A stretch of 64,000 nucleotides of DNA from Populus alba (lineage: Eukaryota > Streptophyta > Magnoliopsida > Malpighiales > Salicaceae), in assembly GCF_005239225.2 (NCBI RefSeq), contig NC_133295.1:3782001-3846000 (forward strand), written 5' to 3'. Within the stretch, counting starts at the first letter, position 1. Every line of letters begins with the position of its first letter. A program made the position numbers and the translations under genes. Below, piece by piece: positions 1-11,790 of this stretch. The notes beneath the pieces were generated by a model that was not told the DNA's origin, did no database searches, and saw only the letters and a list, made by a program, of their open reading frames with translations.

Positions 1-2050
1 AGTGCAACATGCAATCAAGTGTGAACATGGTCGATGATACAATTTCTATTTGTCACAAGTACAATTTGCTTTATTAATGTTAATTGTTTCCATCAATTCT
101 TTGTAAACCAATTGTTAGAGGTGTCCTCAAGCTAAAATATCTTACCTCCAAAATCAAAAAGAGAAATCACGTGTGATCTATAAGATATTGTATTAGCAAT
201 AACCTTTGGAGGCCACAATACATCACAACTAAAAAAAAATCAACTTTTTCTCTACGATCCACAAAATATTCATTACATCTAAAAAAATTATCTACACTAT
301 AGATGATACAAGCAAACCATGAACTGTTTTTAAAACATTCTTAAAAACCTCTGATAAATTTGTAATCGTGTTTCCATGACAACAACCACCAAAATCATTT
401 GACATTGACTTTTTTTATATAGATTTAACTTTTAGCCATGCTCTGATTGCACTATCAATCTCCATCAAATCCTCATATAAAATGTCAAATTGCTATTTAG
501 AAGTATTAATACATGTCATATGAAACGTACTTTTAAAGGCAACATTTTTTAACTTAATGTTAAAGTTACTCACAAAGTTTCATGAACATTATTGATGATA
601 TCTAACAAGCTCGAGAAATATTCGTGCCATGAAACTCTTAATTGATGCATGTATATTTGATACAATACATAATTTGGTGTGACCGTCAATCAAATATTGA
701 CGAAGCAAATCTAAAAATAAACTCCAATTATTGTGTGTATCTTCTTCAACAATAGCAGAAAACAATGAATAAACTTCATTATTTACATCATTAACAATTG
801 TAACCAACAACTTTTTCTTGTACATGCCATAAAGGTGAGTATCATCAATACTAATTAGAGGATGACAATATTAAAACCCGTCAATTGAAGCACCAAATGC
901 CCAAAAAGCTCTCCCAAATATTATTTTATTGTCATCAAGCATTTTATGATCCCAAGTGATAATTGTTCCTGAATTTAAATCTCTAATAGCCATCAACATT
1001 CTAGGTAGATTTTAAAAAGACTCTTTATGTGTACCAAATAACTGCTATAATATCTTCTGTTTAGTCATCAATGCCTTCCAATAGGAGAACTAATGCTCAT
1101 AATCCCTCTCCACAGTACCTTGAACCATTGCAACACTCATACTTAAATTTCCTTATTCAGAATTGTTAACATCACCTCAGTAAGTGAAATCTGAGTCAAC
1201 CTGATGATGATGTTCAAAATAAAAGGGTTCATATGTGTGGCCCTTTAAATTTTAAAATTTCCCATGAATTAGACTTTTGGTGATATTCTTCATGCAAAAT
1301 ACAATCTACAAACTAGTTTTTAAACACATTGCAACTAACACATAAGTTTTAGTTTAACGATGGACCTTGTATTGCAATGAGCTCTTTATAAGCCACATCT
1401 TAATATATAGTTATACATTCATATTTGGCTTTGATTTTTTTTTTTCAATCTCTAATTTATTAACTAATAAACCTGAATGCCTACGAGTATTAGCCCAGAC
1501 ATTGCATATATATTGGTTATCTGCACTCACAACCTTAACTTCAGGAGTAAGAGGAGCCATATAGTGATTAACATGCTCAACTAACTCGGTATCCCCATCT
1601 TCCTCCTCAACATCAACTATATCAATGTGATGATCATCTTCATTGTCACTTGGTTTAGATTCTACATAGAAATATGAAGCCGATGTCATATCTAACCGAG
1701 GTTCCACATTAACAATTTGCTACATTGATATTTTTCTACTTACATTGCCACCTAACCTAGATGGACCAGCTGCTTATAATGCTTGTGTGATTCTCTAGGA
1801 GTTACTTGGAACTTGGGTCAACTTCATACTAAAAGAGTTTCTTTATCTAGATCTATTATTCAAATAAAGCTCTAGCATATTAATCCAATTAATCATCGCA
1901 AACCAAAACATTAAATTCACACTTTCATTACTACATATTGGTACACTGAAATAACGAGCTTGACTGAACCCAGTTTGTAACATTCTTCGAGTAATTTCAA
2001 CTTTTATTTTAAACATATTCCAGTTAAGTCGATCACATAACATTCTAGAT
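1..2050 (-). pseudogene. Degenerate MULE (MuDR-type) transposase, cut by the left window edge
   Basis: Read on the minus strand, conserved blocks of a Mutator-like transposase appear in order. An N-terminal block lies at about 2043-1843 and an acidic linker at 1707-1411. Next comes a block around 1080-830 with the family pattern WKA..KQK.L..LFG, then FWAFGASIDGF and ISIDDTHLYG.YK.KLL. It continues as DVNNEVYSLFSAIVEE at 790-720. At 1-70 a CxC...CxH stretch ends in PCSHLIA, which matches a SWIM zinc finger. Several in-frame stops (for example near 1095, 1015 and 870) and frame changes separate the blocks, so it cannot encode an active transposase. Terminal inverted repeats were not found with confidence; the C-terminal end lies outside the window. 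Family assignment is firm; exact limits are not. Confidence 0.82.
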
Positions 2051-4216
2051 ATCCCGTATATGTCTAATGTAGCAGTTAAGAACTCATGACTTCCTTCATT
2101 ATAAGTGATACTGTTGTCGGTATTGACAATAATATTATACTAGAAGCATAATATTTTTAAATTACTAGACATTTTATCATATAACACAACACAACAAAAC
2201 AAAACAAAACAAAACACAATTCTAGTTTATTAATATCTTGGGGTTAATCCAAATACATAATTTATCAATAAAATTATAACAATAACATAATCGGCTAAAA
2301 TCTAAAGACATCAAATTAATCAGCGAATACCTAAATTCATCAAATTTCACTACCATAATAAAATTATCAATCAAATTCATGTATTTCATAGCCAATTTTT
2401 TATTTTATATGTAATTCAATATAATCCATAATTTAACCTAAATAAAGAAACTCTAACAAAATAATTTTATAAATTAACAATCAGCAACAACACAAGATCA
2501 TTTATTATTTTACAAATAACCTAATTATCAACTCAAATTATATCTAATTAACATAATCCCTAATTCAAACCCCTAACATTCTATGAAATCAAATTAACAC
2601 ACATTAACATTAATTACATTAAATTGATAGATAAGAAATGATTAATATACCTTTAAATGTAGAATGTGGGTATTAATGGTGACCGGTGGTGGATGTTGTG
2701 GTCAGAAAATGGATGATCCACGATGAGGAGAGAGAGAGTTAAAGAAAGGTCGCTGGCTGGCAATAGTGAGAGGGGAGGGGTGGGTGGTTGTGGGGAGAAG
2801 GAAAGAGAGGAGGAAAGAAAGAGAAAAAGGGCTATGAATATAAATTTTTAAAAAAAAAATTATAGATGCCATGTGTGACATGCAACTCGTGTATCGAAGT
2901 TGTTATCTGTAACTAATAAAACTATGTTATATCCTTAAATATTTTCTTTTCCTAGTTCATTTAATAAAACAAAATTGGTATCTACAACTCAGGTGTCACA
3001 GTTTCCATCTAAGACCCGTGAAATTGTGACTATATCCCTAAATATTTTATTCATTGTTACTTTATCAAAAATAATAATAATAATAATAACTCTGCTAAAA
3101 ACCAAAAAAAAAAAAAAGAAAGAAGAAGCTGGAATAAAGGTGTTGAAGACAACAATATTGTCTGCATATATATGTATTTTGGATTGGAGTGGTTTATAGA
3201 CATGTCCATGTTACTATGAGGTCAATATCTGTAATTAATGCTTCGTGTGATCGCATGCCAAAACATGAAACGCCAACCCATTTTCGATCCCAAGATGATG
3301 AACCATTTCTAATTCTCGAGCAACTTGACAGTGGCTTTATGGCTTGTGTAAAACGTACTTCCGCATTTAAGCCACTTGCTAGGAAGGGAGACGAGTCTAA
3401 GATGGCTTAGAGTGCCCTACAAGAAATTTAGACACAAAGTAATGCATTCGTGAAACAAGAAAACTTCAAGAGCGAGTCATGACAAGGGTAAGTAAAAAAT
3501 TCAAAAAATCTATTAAACTAAAAAAATTAGAAAAAAAATAATTGAAAAAATCAAATCATGAAAAAAAAAATTAAAATTTAAAAAAAAAAACTGACCAGTT
3601 CGGTTTTATAATCCTAAAACCAAAAAAACCGAACTGAACCAAACCGGAAAAAAAAAAAAAAGCCAAAACAGAAAAACCGAGCTAAATCGGGAAAAAAACC
3701 GAGGCAAACCAAGCCAAACCAGTTTTTGTCATAAAAAACCAAACCGAAACCGGTCGGTTCAAACCAGTTTTAGTTTGGTTTCGGTTTTTTTTTTAAAAAA
3801 AAAATTCAATTTGGTTACATTTTTTTTTATAAAAACCCAACCAAACCAAAAATGATCACCCTGCTATTAAATGCTGCAGTTTTTTTGTAAAATCTGGCAA
3901 ATGTGCCACTAGCTGGAAAACAAATCAGCACAAAAACCTTCCTCGTTTTCTTACCAGAAAATAGAAATCGAGTTTCAAGAAAAGACAGATTCAAAAATCC
4001 ATAATCAGGACAACAAGGGAAACAACAGTGTACATAGAGGGGGGTTTTGACCTGAGTTCATGCGACGTCAAAATGTGGACTCCTATGAAACTAACAAGTT
4101 CATAGCTCCATCCACTACAGATTTTGCGCCCCTCTGATCAACATTTTATCTGGTATTCAATTGCAAGCATTTAGCTGATGCACTAACAACCAAAAACTCC
4201 TCCAAGAGATTGATGC
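2051..4216. other. Gene-free stretch between the MULE relic and MBD4-like gene
   Basis: No credible coding region. It holds an AT-rich part (2150-2640), a purine-rich block at 2715-2840 that may be the leader or end region of the MULE, and two loosely similar units around 2868-2960 and 2975-3060 that share a core close to TATATCCCTAAATATTTT. A poly-purine tract lies near 3100-3125, and the AACCAAACCG-rich repeat is listed separately. The roughly 350 bases next to 4217 may include the 3' UTR of the glycosylase gene. Short open frames here have no recognisable domain. Confidence 0.6.
3485..3862. repeat. MITE-like repeat built of AACCAAACCG / CGGTTTGGTT motifs
   Basis: Many copies of CCAAACCG-type motifs and their complement CGGTTTGGTT occur between poly-A and poly-T runs. 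The right end reads AAAAATGATCACCCT. The left half carries mostly the CCAAACC strand and the right half mostly GGTTTGG, so the segment can fold back on itself. This composition is typical of a dispersed non-autonomous repeat common in plant intergenic DNA. Left boundary is approximate and no target-site duplication was established. Confidence 0.5.
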
Positions 4217-6474
4217 TTATGACAAAGCATTCTTGGTACTGCAAAGGTATTCCCAGTAACGATTTAGCATGTGATCATTTGGTCTAACCTGCTCCCACTT
4301 TCCGGTGCAGAATATTGCATATGCATCAGCAGCATACCTGCAAGAAATTAGAGAAAAGTTTATCTGAGTTTCCCATGATAAAGTTAACACAGTTTTAAGG
4401 GAAGAAAGTATCTACCATGATGAAAAAATAATAATTACACTTACTTTCCAACACCAGGCAACTGAGTGACATGGGTCCAGTCCTCCTGTAAATAGTCTTT
4501 AGATAATCGCTGTACCATCTTTGCTCTCCTCTTTTGTAAACCTAGACTTTTAATTGCTCTTTCAATCTCCTCTGTGGCAACCCCAGTGGCAGCCTTTGCA
4601 TCAGGACACAGAGTAAAGAGGTCTGCTACAACTCTTTCAGCCTGTATTTAGTTATGTTCTATTTAAGTAAACTGACTGCATCAATGCTTATGCAGTGGTC
4701 CCTTCATGCTTGACAAGGGATTTGAAATCAGGTCGAAATTAAGTGGATGAAGAATACTGAAAAAAGGTTTTGTAAGCTACATTCATCCCAATTTTCCGCC
4801 AAATAATGATAGGAGAAGGGGATAAATTGAGATACAGATTAGGATTGCTACTCAAGAACCAAATCAAGCAATACCACAAAACCAAACCAATCCTTAACCG
4901 AAGGCCTGTAGAGGAACTGAGAGGGTGGGTGGGGTTTCAAAAGGGAAGAAATCCAACCAGGTCTCTATTGTGCGAGGAATCAAGGCTTGTGCTTCATGAT
5001 GCTCAATCATATTTATGCATTCATATCATAATCTTCTTATTCTTATAGCTTAACTCCCCTATTCAAAAAAGAAAGAAAGAAACTCTATTCCAAAATGGAA
5101 AACTTAATGTTTAATGCTAAGTCACAATAACCAGTACAACATCTATCCTTCCATTTTATACCCGTCCAGTTCCCCCATCTTGCCATAATATCAACATTTA
5201 CCAATCGAATCTAATGAGCTATGATCCCCAGAATCTAAGAGGCATACATCTGCTTGTGTGCTTGGGTGGTGAGCAACTGTTTAGGCACTCAAAAAGATGA
5301 CACAATTGGCAGTATAAATAAAATCTTTGAATAACATTTGATGTTGTAGTTGTTGAGAGCCATCACCATAGTCTTATAGGAACAAGAATGATAGCAAATA
5401 AATTTGCAATCCATGAACAAAGGCAGGGATTTTTCTTTCCATAAAGACTACATCTAGACCTATATAGTCTCCTAATTGCAGGTTCGACATAAATTTGCAA
5501 GACATGAACTGATTGTTCTTGGCTTCTAATTACATAGAACATGGTAGAGAAATGGATTAGCACCTGTCACCAGACAATAGATAGGTACAAAACTAAAAGG
5601 CTGGTGTTTTAACAAAAGAAATGAAACCATGCATTCAAATTCTCAGGCCGGTATAAAGTTTGCTTACAATTACTTGAAGTTTTATTCAGAAACACTGGGA
5701 AAGTACACAACCTAGTGGTCCAAAAAAGAAAACCTTCCAACTTCTATGAAGCTGTCAGACAATTAAAGAAGTGTAAATCCGAAATTGGCTGCACGAGCTA
5801 CATGAATCATTCATCCTCATTCCTATTTGTATAGGGAAACAATTTCCAAGATCTTTTACAGATAAATAGCACCATAAAGTTTCAATTTTTTTTAGTTTGA
5901 AGTTCAGTACTTTTTAATTTACAACATCCAAACAAGTCTTCAAACCCAGACCCAATTATCAACAGTACATTAACAACTAAAGTTCACAAAGTAATCAGCA
6001 AAAAAGGTTAACATTCACGCATACCCACAAATATCAATTTCAAGAAGAAAAGAAAACCACCAAAAGAACAGGAAAAGACTGAGACTTGGAGAGCATATAG
6101 AGTACCCGAGTACCAGCAGTGCGATTAAGGAGCGTACAAATGACCAAAACTCTCCAAGGGTCATGTGCATGATTATGCAAGAACCCAAATTCAGATTGTG
6201 GTGGCTTCCATGTGTTGTCTGCTGTTTTCCTTTCGTAAGCCTCATCAAACTTGTTGTAATAATGACTAGTAGTAGCAGAATGAAGTGACGTTTTTGTCCC
6301 TTCTTTCTTCTTCCTCTTCTTAGACCTGCCAATGACATTGACATCCTTCTCTTTTTCTTCTTCCCGATTCGAAATTGGTTTCTTCTTTCTCCTCTTTGCC
6401 TTGTTGGAATTGCTGCATTCTTCTAAGTCTAGCTCGCCCACTCCTGAGCTTTCCATGCTCAACTCCATTGCCAT
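4217..6474 (-). CDS. MBD4L: MBD4-like DNA glycosylase (HhH-GPD family), short form
   Basis: Base-excision-repair glycosylase expected to remove uracil or thymine from G mismatches in the nucleus. Exons on the minus strand: 6474-6106, 4641-4445, 4337-4217, giving 228 residues and closing in phase 0 then 2. The first ~65 residues are Lys/Arg-rich with two NLS-like clusters (KRRKKK and KKRKKK). The conserved core starts at WKPP and [16 protein letters not shown] (end of exon 1). It continues with [13 protein letters not shown] in exon 2, the hairpin [15 protein letters not shown] at about 184-198, and the catalytic Asp in RPNDHML (D210). No methyl-CpG-binding domain is present. From memory the Arabidopsis homologue is much longer (about 445 residues); this copy keeps only a basic tail before the domain. 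Intron 1 is 1464 bases. Start is the first Met in frame with the basic tail. Confidence 0.9.
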
Positions 6475-7065
6475 TGAGTGTCAGAAATGCTCGTCTTATG
6501 CAGTTTCCTTCAGCTGGACTGTTTTGTAGTCAATCCAATGTTTTCAGGCCCATTACACCCCTTGCAGGCTTGCAGCTTAAATTCTTAGTTTCACAGCCAC
6601 CATCCCAACATGAGTAAACGAAAAGGCTAGCGACTGTGGTATCATAATCAAACTTTGTAAACTCGGGATTGGCTCGCGATCCAAATTATAAATGAAATGG
6701 ATTAATTTGGATTAATTTAAATTAAATTTTAATCATTTTAATTAAGCTATAAATAGATTTTTTTTTAGATTAATCAGGTTAATTTTTATTTTAATTTGAA
6801 ACTCTATTAAAGTTAAATTTTAGATTAACGAATCACCATATTAACATGTTAAATTAAACTATTCATAATAATAATAATAATAAAAGTTAAAAAGCACTGC
6901 ATCAATCTCAAATCTCAGAGCTAAACATGCTGCCAGGATAATGATTCCAGTCAAGACGATGTATATATTTTCTTTTCTTCCGAGTCTAGTTTCTATAATT
7001 TGCAATTTCCTCGTGCATGTGGAGCATCAAAGCATGCCATGGTGAGAGTGTCTAAGAAAATACGT

Positions 7066-7197
7066 GAAGCTGATGCAGTATGGAATAAAAGTTGATCCTC
7101 ATTTCTCGGATTGCAGTGGCTACTCCATTGCTGACAAAAGCTTTGGTAACGTGGAGAAGGTTGAGTTCTTCTCAGGGACAAATAGAAAGATATGAAG
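7066..7197 (+). pseudogene. Short protein-like relic, family not recognised
   Basis: One frame reads LRKYVKLMQYGIKVDPHFSD, then CSGYSIADKSFGNVEKVEFF, and ends in SGTNRKI and a TGA at about 7194. Codon composition and the charged/aromatic pattern look more like a conserved protein C-terminus than random AT-rich DNA. An in-frame stop lies about 80 bases upstream of the frame and no exon joins it. I could not name the family. Chance is possible. Confidence 0.25.
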
Positions 7198-8004
7198 TAC
7201 CAAAAGCAGAGGCAATCCTGTATTTTGCAAGCTGGGAGTCCAAATATGTGATGGAATTAGCCTAGTGTTTGATGGAGGTTATTTTTAAAAAAAACATCTA
7301 CATAGTAAACTAACGCATAATTATTCAAAAAGCAATAGATAATATTATTTAAAAAAGTTATAATATTCATAAATATAATGGCATACATAGATAGTCGATT
7401 ACAAATTATTTTAATAAAGTGATTTGAAGAGATTTTTTTGTTAAAAAAATAAAAAATAAATTAAAAAGATATCTAAGAAAAAAAAACCAAGCATGTATGG
7501 GCCTAGATGCAAGCCTATCAACCTTTTTTTTCAATGAATAAATGACACATCATCTATCTATATTTTTTAATGTATATATATAACAAATGATATGTTATTT
7601 TCTTGTTGATTTTTCAGTTATTTTTAATTTTTTTTCATATAAAAATATCAAAAAAAATATTATAGAAACTTAAATAAACTCGTTCCAAACACCAAAAAAG
7701 CATATAGTAACTCTAATAATAAAAATAAAATATAAAGAAATAAAAAAAATAATTTTATAAATCTTGATTTACTTTTTACAACTTGTTAAAAATAATATAC
7801 ATTCTATAAACCTTTTTCTTCGATATGAATTCATCCGACATCAAAATTAATTTTTTTGATAGGTGGAATGTAGTTAACCAAATATTTTCTCTTTCCTCAC
7901 TTTTTCTATACTACTCTCTCCCCTCTCAAATTCTAGGAATAAGACTTATAAAAAATGAAGTTTTAGGACTGAAATGTGAGACTCTCAAAACATAAACACA
8001 CACA

Positions 8005-8029
8005 ATATATATATATATATATATATATA
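8005..8029. repeat. (AT)n microsatellite
   Basis: About 12 AT units between 3'-flank AT-rich DNA of the MBD4-like and BTF3 genes. Confidence 0.9.
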
Positions 8030-9024
8030 ATAAAAACTTCAAGAACTAAATTGTAGTTTTCTATGCCCATGAAAAGTAAGAGAAAAAAGGGTTGGTGTTT
8101 TTTGTGTTATATTCAATCCTTGTTATTTTAATTTTTTAATTAAAAAAAATTGCAACATCAAGCATCAAATCAATTTAATGGATGGACATTTTTTATATCA
8201 TAAATACAAGATCACCCAAAATAAAACAAATTATGAGGTTTAAAATCATGTCAATATGATGTAGAAAATGCAATTGAAAAAAATAGGTTCAGAGACCACA
8301 ACAACATAAATTTTAGAGTACCCAAAAAATAGAAAGACCACCTATGTTGTAGTTATCCTCGGTGCATTCAAGTCTTAAACTACACGAACAGAAAGAGCAA
8401 AACACCCTCTGTGTCTAAAAGTAGAAAAGATTCTTCAAGAATCTCCAGCTCTAGAAGGGCATAATAAATACTGTCAAAGCTCAATTCTACAGAGGGAATT
8501 AGATGAAGAACGCCTCATACAAAGTAGGGAAAACCAGGACCACCAGCTGCTAGGTGAGGAAGTAAAATTAATCTTTGTTTTTATACACAATTTCCAAATA
8601 AGTTCACTGCTCCAACCTAGAACAATATTAATCCAACATGGGCTACATCAAGTCCCAGCAATTCACCGAACAAACTGACAAGTCTAGCATTCCAAGCCCT
8701 CCAAGCAAAACCTGTGATTTCTTAGCCTGAACCAGCTAAACTAGAGCTCCAAAGAGCTTTTCACGGGATTAAACCCCCTCAGAGACTTTAATTTCTTTAT
8801 AATATAATGATTCGCGCATTGCCGTGGTCACGGTGCTTACATTCAACCAGGAAAATATCAATCACGAATTTCAGAAAAAGTATATTGGATCGAAAACTCA
8901 ACATAACAACCATTAAGAGTCGCAGAGAACATAAGATTAAGAACGATGTAATTAAAAAAAAAATGGATAACACTTCAAAATCACAGGAAGCATGTGAAAT
9001 AGCACAAAATCGTTTTAAATCTCT

Positions 9025-10376
9025 CTAAGAAGCAGCAGCTTTATCCTCCTCTGCTGCAGCTTCAAAGGTCTCTCCAGGCACAAGATCTGGGACGTCGTCG
9101 TCGTCGTCGTCCTGTGCTGCCGCACCTGCACCCGGCGCTTGCTTCTGGATCTGTTCCGCCAATTTCTTCAGGTTGTCCAAGTTATCAGCACCTACAGATC
9201 AGAGAAACATAAGAAAGTAGTAGTTATTACCGAGTATCAGTTACAATTCACAGATGATTACAGAGAATAAACTCAAAAAGGCATACCTAAATGCCCAAGA
9301 ACTTGAGGAAGAATATCTTGCAATTCTGAAAAGGAAAAATCACAACAAATTTGCATGTCAAATTTCATGCAAACTAAATGAGTAAACTAACAATTAGTTG
9401 TATTTCCTTTGAGAAAACCAAACTCAACATGGCAAGACCAAGAATATTTAACCACTGGCCACTGGGTTAGTGGAACATTCTTTGTGTTCAACCAATTAGC
9501 AGAAATGATTTACTTTTCATTTCTGGGTTTACATAGAAAGTCTTAGAGCCATACTCTTAGTTTGTGGAGAACCACTGACAACCCATGTGTTGGCAGCAAT
9601 GGATGCTTGCACTGCAAAATTAAAACCAAAATAATAATTAGCCACTAATTGATCAGAAGGATATGAATGATGTGAGCATGAACATATCATGTCCATTTAT
9701 GGTAGTCAGCTTCACCTTTGGGATTTAGAAACTGGATGACTATGTCATCCTTGAATATGTTGACTTCCTCGATTGCAGGTATGGCGTTCACTCCAATTCT
9801 CTTCAAGGTGCTCTGAAGCCTTTTATCATCTGTAGTAGTAGTCTTGTGGACAGCTTTCTTCTTCCTGCAGTTAAAGGTACAAATTCAAAAGAAACTCATT
9901 AGCAGTACACAACAGATGCGTACAACACAGCAGCCATGTAATCTTTCTTTATCAGTAGCTTCAATTGCTTCATAGAAACATATGTTTAGATTTTCAATGC
10001 AAAATACCCAACTGCAAGCAATACTCTATAGAACCAGGCAACAGATATTTCTCACAAGCCAGAAAACCATTCAAGTTGTAATCAGCATAAGAACACAGAT
10101 AAAACATGCACACAGCCAGACCCACACAAATCTCATTCAGTATGCTGCTCAGCTGAATGTCCGATATGGCACTTTCACTTAAAACAATTACTTCCATTAA
10201 TTTACACTTCTTTCATTACTCAGCTACTTGATGCGAACACAATATAAGTTAGCTAATTGATAAATTACAGTGAGAGCTAGAATAGTTGCAATGGAATAGT
10301 CTTCCCACCTTCTCACGCTACCCTTTCCACCAGTGCGAACTGCAGTGGCCATCTTCATAAGCTTCTCCCGATCCAT
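9025..10376 (-). CDS. BTF3: Nascent polypeptide-associated complex subunit beta (BTF3 homologue)
   Basis: Ribosome-associated chaperone subunit that pairs with NAC-alpha at the polypeptide exit site in the cytosol; also known as basic transcription factor 3. Exons on the minus strand: 10376-10309, 9864-9716, 9611-9555, 9325-9287, 9191-9025, giving 159 residues, close to the usual ~165. It begins [20 protein letters not shown], followed by the ribosome-binding RRKKK motif. The NAC domain runs from about residue 33 to 98 and includes [40 protein letters not shown] and [13 protein letters not shown]. The tail is acidic (DDDDDD then [10 protein letters not shown]), encoded partly by a (GTC)n run near 9093-9111. 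All introns are GT-AG and phases agree. A leader intron and telo-box lie upstream. Confidence 0.96.
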
Positions 10377-11790
10377 CTCTATAGAAGGGATAAAGGATTA
10401 CAAAGTAAAGAATTGTACAATGCATTGACCAATTAAAACCCGAACATGAAAATGTTTACAAGGAATTCGAACAAAAGCACCTAGTATACAGCAAGAATCA
10501 AACCACAACAAGATTATTAATCGCCAGCATGTTCCATTAAGCATTCATGATAACATAATATAATGTAAAGGTGACAATTTAAAAACTGCATTTTTTTAAA
10601 AACCATAGAGAAAATTGAATTACTAGTTCATATAATAGATATATAGAAGACATCAAAGGAGAAAATAGCCTGGCACCAAAAGTCTAACATTCCATGTTCA
10701 GGGCAATTTGTCAGCACCTTTTGTTGAATATCATGGGTCCTAACATCTCCCTTCCCCCCAAAAGTCCCAAACAGCAGTAAAACTCAGACCCTCTTTTACC
10801 TGTTATTACTAATATACCAGGTTTGACTAAAATCTGGAAAATAAAAGGGATGAAGGAGCAAAATGTGAATGAACTAAAGGCCACAAAAAATAAGCTCGTG
10901 TTTATATCATAAGAGCTTAGGAATTAGAATTGATAAAAAAAAAAAAAGAAAAAAAAAAGACTAGAGCTTCCAAATGGAAGAAATCATATCCACTAAATCC
11001 TCCCAAAACAGCTTCCACATGATTAAGCTTAAGACTCTAAAATTTTGGTTTTGATTGTAATTTAAACTACTTTGATTTTATGCTTTGGTATAATCAGGTG
11101 GTTTTATAATAATTATAGGCAACACTGGGAGAGCAAGAATTAACAGCTAACAAGTTCTTATCAAACTAGAGATTATAAAGCAAGTTCCAGAGACTCAAGA
11201 AACACAGTCCACCAAAACAAGTAAGCAAAATAGCAAATCCAGTTATAACTAGTTAATCAATTTACTTAGCAGATAAAACCATTATTAAACCTTCAGTAAT
11301 AATACTTCGAAACGGGCTTAAATTTTCGTACTTCACTCAAATCTTGATAGTTTAACTTCAAAACAAACCAAATTAATCACATTATGGGTAACAAAACAAC
11401 TTCATTAGACATCATAGTCAAAAGCCCTAAACAGAGATTAACAGTTTCTTTTCACTTCAAACCACAAAAACCATGAAATCAAGCTCTACAGGCTGCAGCA
11501 AGCAGAAACCATATCACCAAAAACCACTTAAACAAAATTACAATGGCATTAACTAGAAATGAATAAAAAGATGCAAACTTGAACATGGAAAGACATGAAA
11601 AAAATCCAAAAAAACAGAAAGATAACAGCAATGGAATTAAAAGCCAATGTAAAACAATATGAATGAATCTAGGGATTTTAGGGTTTTAGTTTACCTTTGT
11701 TTGTTTATCGGGTTTTGGGAGATAGGTAGGAGAGTGTTTTTTCAGCTCTCAATAACAGGCGGCGATAAGGGAGACCCTTTTTATGCGCTG
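10377..11790 (-). promoter_or_regulatory. BTF3 leader: TATA box, 5' UTR exon and 1.3-kb leader intron
   Basis: A TATA-like GCATAAAAAG lies at about 11777-11786 on the minus strand. It is followed by a short untranslated exon ending at 11695 with donor AAAG|GTAAAC. The acceptor CTATAG is 2 bases before the start codon, at 10379-10384. This gives a leader intron of 10379-11694 (1316 bases). An AAACCCTA telo-box sits at 11679-11686, just inside the intron, an element frequent at plant translation-apparatus genes. The rest of the intron is AT-rich without coding potential. Confidence 0.7.

Larger units (their letters stand above)
6475..9024. other. Intergenic, AT-rich; possible UTR sequence at 8370-8790
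   Basis: No gene supported. 6680-6890 is a TTAATTTAAATT-rich repeat with an (ATA)n run near 6871-6888. 7084-7196 holds a short protein-like relic, listed separately. 7260-8340 is AT-rich with a TA microsatellite at 8005-8029. 8370-8790 has more balanced base composition and no coding frame; it could be 3' UTR of the downstream-facing BTF3 gene or a transcribed non-coding piece, but nothing proves it. Confidence 0.5.

Noticed and set aside
6015..6344. 109-codon minus-strand frame overlapping the first MBD4-like exon
   Set aside because: Out of frame with the exon that encodes conserved glycosylase motifs; a shadow frame.
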